DNA of 64,000 nucleotides from positions 992,001 to 1,056,000 of the forward strand of contig OZ243932.1 in the NCBI GenBank assembly GCA_965214035.1. Direction: 5' to 3'. The notes below the pieces were generated by a model. The model saw only the letters and a program-made list of their open reading frames with translations. It made no database searches and was not told the DNA's origin. Made by a program: the position numbers and the translations under genes. This stretch comes from JAJDYQ01 sp965214035 (GTDB taxonomy: Bacteria; Pseudomonadota; Gammaproteobacteria; JAJDYQ01). Below, piece by piece: positions 58,560 to 64,000 of this stretch; position 1 is the stretch's first letter; the number at the start of each line of letters is the position of its first letter.

Positions 58560-59202
58560 GCTATCCATTCGTTTGTTGTTCGCTTTGTTGTCAGTCGCCA
58601 GTCTGATGCTTTCCGTTTCTTTGCCTGTACGCGCCTCCGATGTTCAGTCTGTGTTGGTGTTCGGCGACAGCCTGAGTGCCGGCTATGGTCTGGAAAAGGG
58701 TCAGGAGTGGCCTGCCCTGCTGCAGCAACGATTTGGTGACGGGCAACAGATAATTCAAGTCTATAATCATAGCATTTCTGGAGAAACGACGCGCGGCGGC
58801 CTGACACGTCTGGCCCGTTCTCTGGAGTCCAGCCAACCTGATATCGTTATTCTGGAGTTGGGTGCCAATGACGGGTTGCGCGGTTTGTCGCTGAAGGCCA
58901 TGAGGCAGAATCTGCAACAAATGATTGACCTCGTTGGGCAGCATCCGGCCGAGGTGTTGTTAGTCGGCATGCATCTGCCGGAAAATTATGGTCCGGGTTA
59001 TACCGGGTTGTTCCACAGGCAGTTTGTCTCGCTGGCCGAGGAGAATGAGCTGGCTTTTTTACCCTTTCTGATGGACGGGCTGGGTATCGGCCTCGATATG
59101 TATCAGGCCGATGGCCTGCATCCAGCCGCCGCCGCTCAACCGCAGATGATGGAGAATGTCTGGGAGGTGTTGGAGCCCATGCTGGACAGGCCAGCATTGT
59201 AG
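58549..59202 (+). CDS. tesA: TesA-type esterase/thioesterase I/lysophospholipase L1
   Basis: About 217 residues: a signal peptide (LSIRLLFALLSVASLMLSVS, cleavage near VRAS), then an SGNH hydrolase with FGDSLSAGYG (nucleophile Ser), the Gly of SGETTRGG, ELGANDGLRG and the C-terminal DGLHP with catalytic Asp and His. TesA is a periplasmic hydrolase of acyl thioesters and lysophospholipids. It lies divergent from ybbA with overlapping 5' ends. Start options are 58549 and 58558. Confidence 0.93.
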   Translation: MLSMLSIRLLFALLSVASLMLSVSLPVRASDVQSVLVFGDSLSAGYGLEKGQEWPALLQQRFGDGQQIIQVYNHSISGETTRGGLTRLARSLESSQPDIVILELGANDGLRGLSLKAMRQNLQQMIDLVGQHPAEVLLVGMHLPENYGPGYTGLFHRQFVSLAEENELAFLPFLMDGLGIGLDMYQADGLHPAAAAQPQMMENVWEVLEPMLDRPAL

Positions 59203-59355
59203 GCTGATTGTGTTCGAGAGTCAGGTTTTGTATGGGGTTGTCGGTGAGGCGGTAGAGGCTGTCGCCTCGGAACCTGTTAAATGTGCGATGTTGTTGTGGC
59301 ATGGTTTCGGTACCGCAGTCTAAAAGTGCCATTTGGGTCCGACTCATACAGCCCT

Positions 59356-59385
59356 TTGACAGAGGGAGGTCATCGCCGCTATGAT
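59356..59385 (+). promoter_or_regulatory. near-consensus sigma-70 promoter
   Basis: TTGACA at 59356-59361 and TATGAT at 59380-59385 are 18 bases apart. It lies 57 bases upstream of the broken HAD-UbiA gene, which suggests that gene was well expressed before it decayed. Confidence 0.7.
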
Positions 59386-59442
59386 ATACAGCATGGGCAG
59401 ATTTCAACAGCCGTCCGGTATTGCGATGAAAGTATCCGGTCT

Positions 59443-60063
59443 ATGAAAAAACATTCGGTATTGGCGGTCGATCTGGACGGTACGCTGTTATGTGGCGACT
59501 TGCTGCATGAGTGTGTGGTGCGCCTGCTCAAGTATCAGCCGTGGAAGTTGTTTTATTGACCATTCTGGTTATCCCGCGGTCTGCCCTATCTTAAGGCTGA
59601 GCTGGCCCGGCATTCCATTGAATGGATTGATTTTGCTGTTTTGCCTTATAACCATACCCTGATTGAGTGGGTTCAACAGCATCCGTCCTCTCATAAAGTA
59701 TTGCTCAGTGCATCTCATCAAAGTCTGGTGGACAGGTTGGCCCGGCAGACAGGCTGCTTTGACCAGGCATGTGGTACCACGGATGTTAATATGAAGGCTG
59801 CGGTCAAGGTTCAGTATCTGCAAACCATTGCTGAACATTTTGAGTATGCCGGCAACAGTAGAGCGGATCAGGTTGTGTGGCAAGCCAGCACAGCAGCCTA
59901 CTCTACCAATGATTGTCCCGACAGTTCAGTGCGTTTGATCGCTCCTTATCGTCCTGATCATGCGGGGGTATGGTTGAGGGCCGTTCGATGGCATCAGTGG
60001 TTAAAAAACCTGCTCATTTTTGTGCCGCTGATTTTCGGATTTCGCTTTTTACCTTCTGTCTGA
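59443..60063 (+). pseudogene. broken HAD-phosphatase/UbiA prenyltransferase fusion gene
   Basis: One frame encodes MKKHSVLAVDLDGTLLCGDL (HAD motif I), then an in-frame TGA at 59557-59559 where homologs carry a residue before PFWLSRG. It continues as YLKAELARHSIEW, HKVLLSASHQSLVDRLA (motif II) and YAGNSRADQVVW (motif IV). The linker RAVRWHQWLKNLLIFVPLIF opens a UbiA prenyltransferase domain, but the frame ends after 15 more codons, so the membrane domain is lost. TGA is a normal stop elsewhere in the window, so recoding is unlikely. The family includes decaprenylphosphate phosphoribosyltransferase-like enzymes. Confidence 0.85.
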
Positions 60064-60073
60064 TGAAAATTAT

Positions 60074-60271
60074 TTGACTTCTGATACAGACAGTTTTCCA
60101 CTGCCGCTTTCGAAGGACATTAAAGCCAGACAAAATCATTACAATAGCAGCCTGCGAGCATCACTTCTGACTGACACCCGTAAAATTGGTCAAGTATATA
60201 ATAAGCATCTTGGTACTACAAAAAAGAGAAAAGACAACATGCTTGAAATATACTACCGTCCACCTTGTTGA
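60074..60271 (+). CDS. doubtful small frame after the UbiA remnant
   Basis: A 65-codon frame starting at TTG contains LLTDTRKIGQVYNKHLGTTK. It has no recognised family and no ribosome binding site; it may be the debris of another gene. A small hairpin CTTGTT-GGCT-AACAAG on the minus strand (about 60274-60290) lies just after the stop of the convergent gene at 60298 and may help end its transcript. Confidence 0.2.
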   Translation: MTSDTDSFPLPLSKDIKARQNHYNSSLRASLLTDTRKIGQVYNKHLGTTKKRKDNMLEIYYRPPC

Positions 60272-60297
60272 CTTGTTAGCCAACAAGCATGAAAAAG

Positions 60298-61482
60298 CTA
60301 TTGCGCTATCAATCTATACAGCCCGTTTATGCCACCGTCACTGGTAAAATAAAGCACTCCATCCGGCCCTGTTCCCAACCCCATCGGTCTGGCCAGTCGC
60401 GCACCGCGTACATTTTGAAATCCGGTTATAAAGTCATCAACATGGGTGGCCTTACCGTCGGCAAAACGGACAAGCACCAGTTTGGGCGGGCGGCGAGTAG
60501 CGGGGTCGCCCGAACCGGAACCATCGGGTTGGGTGCCCCATGAGCCATGCAGGGCGACCAGTGCATCTCCATGGTAGGTTTTGGCAAGCCTGCCATCGGT
60601 AATAAAATGCACATCCATAGGCGCACTGCGGGCCGGAAAGGTTGCTGCCGGGATGATAGCATCAGTTCTTGGTGATCTGCCCCGGATACAGTTATCCCGG
60701 TTAATTTTGTTGCCATCATATTGGTACCAGGGCATACCGTGAAAGGAGTTTTGATCCAGCTTTGAGAAGTATTCCGGTGGTTGCTCATAGCCCTGGTGGT
60801 CGGGCCCGTTATTGCTGGCGTACATGATTTCAGTATCAGGATGCCAGTCAAATCCTATCGGGTTTCGCAGGCCACTTGCCCAGGGTTTCCAGATCGGCGG
60901 CGTGGCGGTTTCATCCAGCACCATAACTCCACCCCGACGATCCCGCCAGGGATAGCTGTTATCCAGATATTCATTACTACAGTTTCCGGTGATGCCCAGG
61001 CCAAGGTAAAGACGTTTATCGGGTCCAATCTTCAGTGTTCGACTGTTATGCCCGCTTCCGCCAGGTATCGGGATAATGTCTTCAAGTTCGGATTCGTCGA
61101 GTATTTCTTCAGACGGATCGTAGGGTATTCGGGACAGGCTGGAGGTTTGTGCAATATATAGATAGCCATTGCGTATGGCCAGGCTGTGGGGATAGTCAGG
61201 CAGGATCAGTAACGGCGGTTCCGGTTCATTGTAGGGCGGTGGCAGGCGATAGATGTGCCCGGAGCGTGAACCAACCAGCATATTGCCCGCATCGTCAAAA
61301 ATAAATAATCGCGGGCGTTGCATGTCGGTGGTCAATAATTCCAGTTGATAGCCTGTCGGTACTTTGAGGGTGAAAATTTCATCACCAACTTCGGCCACGT
61401 GTAAATCATGCTGGATATTTCCCTGTTCTGCCCGCAGCTCGCCTGCCAGTACCAGCAAAAATATACCGATTAACCGCGACAT
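60298..61482 (-). CDS. sorbosone dehydrogenase-like beta-propeller (PQQ-type), exported
   Basis: About 394 residues with a signal peptide (MSRLIGIFLLVLAGELRA) and a six-bladed propeller pattern of the sorbosone/glucose dehydrogenase family: PTGYQLELL, GNMLVGSRSGHIYRL, LYLGLGITGNC, ASGLRNPIGFDWHP and HGSWGTQPDGSG. Homologs oxidise sugar aldehydes with PQQ in the periplasm; many family members have unknown substrates, and no pqq genes are in the window. It starts 31 bases after the thioredoxin-like gene on the same strand. Confidence 0.82.
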   Translation of the reverse strand: MSRLIGIFLLVLAGELRAEQGNIQHDLHVAEVGDEIFTLKVPTGYQLELLTTDMQRPRLFIFDDAGNMLVGSRSGHIYRLPPPYNEPEPPLLILPDYPHSLAIRNGYLYIAQTSSLSRIPYDPSEEILDESELEDIIPIPGGSGHNSRTLKIGPDKRLYLGLGITGNCSNEYLDNSYPWRDRRGGVMVLDETATPPIWKPWASGLRNPIGFDWHPDTEIMYASNNGPDHQGYEQPPEYFSKLDQNSFHGMPWYQYDGNKINRDNCIRGRSPRTDAIIPAATFPARSAPMDVHFITDGRLAKTYHGDALVALHGSWGTQPDGSGSGDPATRRPPKLVLVRFADGKATHVDDFITGFQNVRGARLARPMGLGTGPDGVLYFTSDGGINGLYRLIAQ

Positions 61483-61513
61483 GGCGATAGTGATCTTCGA
61501 TAAAAGCAAACAC

Positions 61514-62572
61514 TTATTCCCACAGATCAACATGTATGCCCTGTGCTTCCAACGCATCGGCTTTGGCTGCGAGCCAGCGCTGGAAATTCGGTTGTTCTTT
61601 GTATCCGCCCGATGAGACGTAGTCCATGATACCCTGCGTATGGAAAGCTCTGAGGTATGCTTCCGCACGAAAAACTTCCCGACCTTTGTCGTCAAAAAAG
61701 ACAAAGCTGGGGCTGTTCTGGATATTCAATTCTCTGGCCCAGTCCCGTGCCTGTATCTGACGTCCGTCTGGCACCGTTATTCTGGCTGAGGACCACATAT
61801 CGAGCAGTACGATGTCCAGACGGGCCATTTCCCGCTTCGATTCCTCTCGTTGCAGAATGTCGAGGTGCAGTTCATCGCAGAGCAGGCATTGTTTTTGTTC
61901 AAACATGACCAGTAATGGTTTGCCTGTGCCGCGGTGCCCTGCCCTCAGATCATAGGGGGGCTGGATATAGCTGTCCTCTATATGCAGCCTGCCAGTTGCC
62001 TTGTTCTGGGGTTGTTCACCATAGTATTCACGAAATGTTGAGGCTGTTTCGTGCTTCCCGGCAACATATTGTAAGGCCGCCATGAATTTGCCCGGATGGT
62101 AGTAGCCATTGATACGCAGTACGACCCTACCCTGCCCGTCCAACATTAACATGGTCGGTGTGAACATGACCCTAAGACCCTCGGCAAATTGCTTTTCGGT
62201 GGAGTCCTCACCGTTTATATCGACCACTTCTCTATCGCCCCACATGTTAATGGCAATGGTATCGAAGTGTTTTTGGGAGTATTCAGAAATGTCACGGTTG
62301 CCATAGTTATCTTCCAGCAATTTTTTGCAGTAGGGGCAACCGTCCTGATAAAAATACAGCACGACACGTTTGTTTTGCTCGGCAGCCTCGGCAATGTCTT
62401 CCTGGATATCGAGAAAAGATTGTTTGAACCATTTCGGCTTTTCTGCATAACCTGGATTTTCCAGGCCTTCACTGAGCTGTTCCCGTTGCCCTGCCGGTGT
62501 ATCGGCATACAGGGGCGATAAACCTGACCATAAGGCGAATATGAGTGTCAGTATGTTGGTGGGTGAACGCAT
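61514..62572 (-). CDS. exported protein with two tandem thioredoxin-like domains
   Basis: About 352 residues: a signal peptide (ILTLIFALWSGLSPLYAD), a first thioredoxin-like domain with YQDGCPYCKKLLEDNY (CPYC) and a cis-Pro-like FTPTMLM, then a second with FEQKQCLLCDELHLDI (CLLC) and NSPSFVFF. Each half resembles SoxW/thioredoxin-fold proteins. Two redox sites in one chain suggest electron relay or disulphide reduction in the periplasm, possibly for a partner such as an exported MsrA (speculative). The start at 62572 gives the signal peptide. The sorbosone-dehydrogenase-like gene follows in an operon. Confidence 0.8.
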   Translation of the reverse strand: MRSPTNILTLIFALWSGLSPLYADTPAGQREQLSEGLENPGYAEKPKWFKQSFLDIQEDIAEAAEQNKRVVLYFYQDGCPYCKKLLEDNYGNRDISEYSQKHFDTIAINMWGDREVVDINGEDSTEKQFAEGLRVMFTPTMLMLDGQGRVVLRINGYYHPGKFMAALQYVAGKHETASTFREYYGEQPQNKATGRLHIEDSYIQPPYDLRAGHRGTGKPLLVMFEQKQCLLCDELHLDILQREESKREMARLDIVLLDMWSSARITVPDGRQIQARDWARELNIQNSPSFVFFDDKGREVFRAEAYLRAFHTQGIMDYVSSGGYKEQPNFQRWLAAKADALEAQGIHVDLWE

Positions 62573-62792
62573 GGCTTTTACCTCTTGCTCCGTTTGATTT
62601 CTCTGCTCTATTATTAACCCGATCACAGATATTATCCACCTGAAAAAAAGATTTCCTTGTACTCAAAATACTGGTTCTTTTGTGGACTCCTGCTCTCGCA
62701 GGAATGGCAGGCAGAATCAGGTCTTCAAGAAAGGTTTTATGCCGGGACTCAGTCTTATGGAAACCCTGAATGAACCAGAGTTCCCCGGCTCA

Positions 62793-63446
62793 TCAGCATT
62801 CCTCCCGGCCCTTGAAGTAATCGCAGTCCATTGCCAGCGGACACTGCCCGCAAAGCGGCTTTTTGCGGCAGCAATCCTTGGCATGAATCACGATCAGGGC
62901 GTGATATTCGTTGAATAGTGCCGATTCGGCCGGCAGTGAGTCCTGAAAGTATTGCCTCAGCTCTTCATGCGTTTCTGTACCGTCCACCAGACCCAATCGA
63001 GAAAAGGTGCGCCGGGTATAGGTATCAATGACGAATACCGGACGATTAAAGGCATACAGCACAATGTCTTCAGCAGTTTCCGGGCCCACGCCATAAACAC
63101 TCAGGATGGCCTCCCGCATGGCATCTGTCGGCATGGCATCGAGCGCGTCGAAACCACCCCGTTCAAGATACCAGCGGCAGTAGGCTTGCAGGCGTTTGGC
63201 TTTCACGTTGTAGTAACCGGATGGTCGTATCAGTTGTGCAAGCCTGTCCTGCGACAGGCTATTGATCGATTCTGCGTTCAGACAATCAGCGGCCTTGAGG
63301 TTATCAATAGCTTTGACGACGTTGGTCCATGCGGTGTTCTGCGTGAGGATGGCACCGACCATCACTTCGAATGCCGTATCGGCCGGCCACCAGTCCCGCG
63401 GACCAAAGTATTTGGATAGTCGCTCGTAGATTTCCAGTAGTTGCAT
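62793..63446 (-). CDS. endonuclease III-superfamily DNA glycosylase (MagIII-like)
   Basis: The 217-residue HhH-GPD protein has the helix-hairpin-helix VYGVGPETAEDIVLYA near residue 117, where the lysine of true endonuclease III (GVGRKTA) is replaced by Glu, and the catalytic Asp in FVIDTYTRR. The C-x6-C-x2-C-x5-C iron-sulphur loop is present at the end. Loss of the lysine suggests a monofunctional glycosylase such as the MagIII 3-methyladenine group rather than an AP lyase. It begins 2 bases after the rluB stop, forming an operon. Confidence 0.87.
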   Translation of the reverse strand: MQLLEIYERLSKYFGPRDWWPADTAFEVMVGAILTQNTAWTNVVKAIDNLKAADCLNAESINSLSQDRLAQLIRPSGYYNVKAKRLQAYCRWYLERGGFDALDAMPTDAMREAILSVYGVGPETAEDIVLYAFNRPVFVIDTYTRRTFSRLGLVDGTETHEELRQYFQDSLPAESALFNEYHALIVIHAKDCCRKKPLCGQCPLAMDCDYFKGREEC

Positions 63447-63448
63447 GG

Positions 63449-64000
63449 TTATTTACGCCATCGGTGCCGGTTTTTAGGCTTCTGTGATGATTTTTTGCTG
63501 CGCTCTATCTTGCGCATCATCGATTTGCCTGAAGAAGAGGCAGAAGAACGCCTGCCTTTGGCTGTCTGGTATGATTTGATCGGCGGCAGGCCGGTTTCAC
63601 TCAATATTCGGTTAAGTTCACCTGAACTCAACGGTCGATATTCTCCAGTTTTCAGACCTCTATCCAGCCGCAGTGATCCGAATCGGATACGGATCAGGCG
63701 GCTTACTGTGATGCCCTGTGATTCCCAGATACGGCGTATTTCTCGATTGCGCCCTTCTCTCAGGCTGACATGATACCAGTGATTAGTGCCCTTACCGCCG
63801 GCATCCTGTATGGTTTCAAACTTGGCATCACCATCTACCAGTTGTACTCCATGTAACATATTATTGATCTGTATTGCGCTGACCGGCCCTAGTACACGTA
63901 CTGCATATTCTCGTGGTATCTGATATTTCGGATGCATCAACCGATTGGTCAGCTCACCATTGTTGGTCAGCAGCATAAGGCCGGAGGTATTCAAGTCGAG
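63449..64000 (-). CDS. rluB: 23S rRNA pseudouridine synthase RluB-like, C-terminal part
   Basis: The gene is cut by the right edge. The visible 184 codons begin at LDLNTSGLMLLTNNGEL, which contains the catalytic Asp of the RsuA/RluB family. They continue with MHPKYQIPREYAVRV, LREGRNREIRRIWESQG and a Lys/Arg/Ser-rich tail typical of RluB, which makes pseudouridine 2605 in 23S rRNA. RluE or RluF cannot be fully excluded without the N-terminal S4 domain. Confidence 0.85.
   Translation of the reverse strand, partial: LDLNTSGLMLLTNNGELTNRLMHPKYQIPREYAVRVLGPVSAIQINNMLHGVQLVDGDAKFETIQDAGGKGTNHWYHVSLREGRNREIRRIWESQGITVSRLIRIRFGSLRLDRGLKTGEYRPLSSGELNRILSETGLPPIKSYQTAKGRRSSASSSGKSMMRKIERSKKSSQKPKNRHRWRK

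Noticed and set aside
59557..59559. In-frame TGA in the HAD-UbiA gene read as recoding (Sec or Trp)
   Set aside because: Many genes in the window end in TGA, the residue is not a catalytic Cys site, and the gene is also truncated at its 3' end, so decay explains it better.

Overview
The window looks like a chromosomal segment of a gammaproteobacterium. Evidence is the housekeeping content and its order: guaBA with divergent xseA, lpxH beside ppiB, the tesA/ybbA/ybbP locus, mrcB (PBP1b) with an lpoP-like lipoprotein gene, glcDEF, dksA, msrA, sixA, mltF, tsaB, yoaA and rluB. A giant surface protein, a long secreted ankyrin-repeat protein and many decayed insertion sequences suggest a host- or biofilm-associated lifestyle; that is inference, and I cannot name a genus.

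Layout. 1-861: no convincing gene. 862-2780: a KAS III-like condensing enzyme followed 2 bases later by a seven-helix membrane protein with a Fis-type DNA-binding tail, a possible signal-synthase/sensor pair. 2841-4988: two cyclophilins and lpxH, then remnants of an sxtJ/SGNH-hydrolase cluster. 5711-10222: guaBA and xseA. 10326-16181: wreckage of a type II-C CRISPR-Cas locus, with one 36-base repeat, intact cas2, the 3' end of cas1, a tracrRNA-like gene with promoter and terminator, and a truncated NE0113-family gene. No cas9 or array remains. In the place of cas9 and most of cas1 sits an intact three-gene operon (DUF262 protein, DUF3696-type ATPase, unknown third protein) resembling the Menshen defence system.

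16388-17843: a Spy/CpxP-like protein and tsaB. 17922-27421: a second defence and mobile-element island, with a HindIII-type restriction-modification pair (nuclease frameshifted), an integron attC site, a HerA ATPase fragment cut by an internally deleted IS30 copy, an IS1-like remnant, a 1666-residue Type ISP restriction-modification enzyme and an IS3 remnant. 27422-32453: yoaA, lpoP-like and mrcB. 32660-35449: ankyrin protein downstream of an IscR-like regulator that lacks two of the four cluster ligands. 35566-45446: DUF1249, glcDEF, a zinc-ligand-poor DksA, two MsrA proteins, SixA, a class V aminotransferase and MltF.

45610-54545: a giant repeat adhesin with a C-terminal autotransporter barrel. 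It carries a 35-base homopolymer near its start codon (probable phase-variation switch) and two frameshifts before the barrel. 55429-59202: ybbPA and tesA. 59443-60063: broken HAD-UbiA fusion gene. 60298-64000: sorbosone-dehydrogenase-like protein, double-thioredoxin protein, MagIII/EndoIII-like glycosylase and partial rluB.

Glycolate oxidase (GlcDEF) plus the glyoxylate-using aminotransferase could form a glycolate-to-glycine route. PBP1b, its probable activator and MltF cover peptidoglycan synthesis and turnover. The two islands show repeated gain and loss of defence genes.
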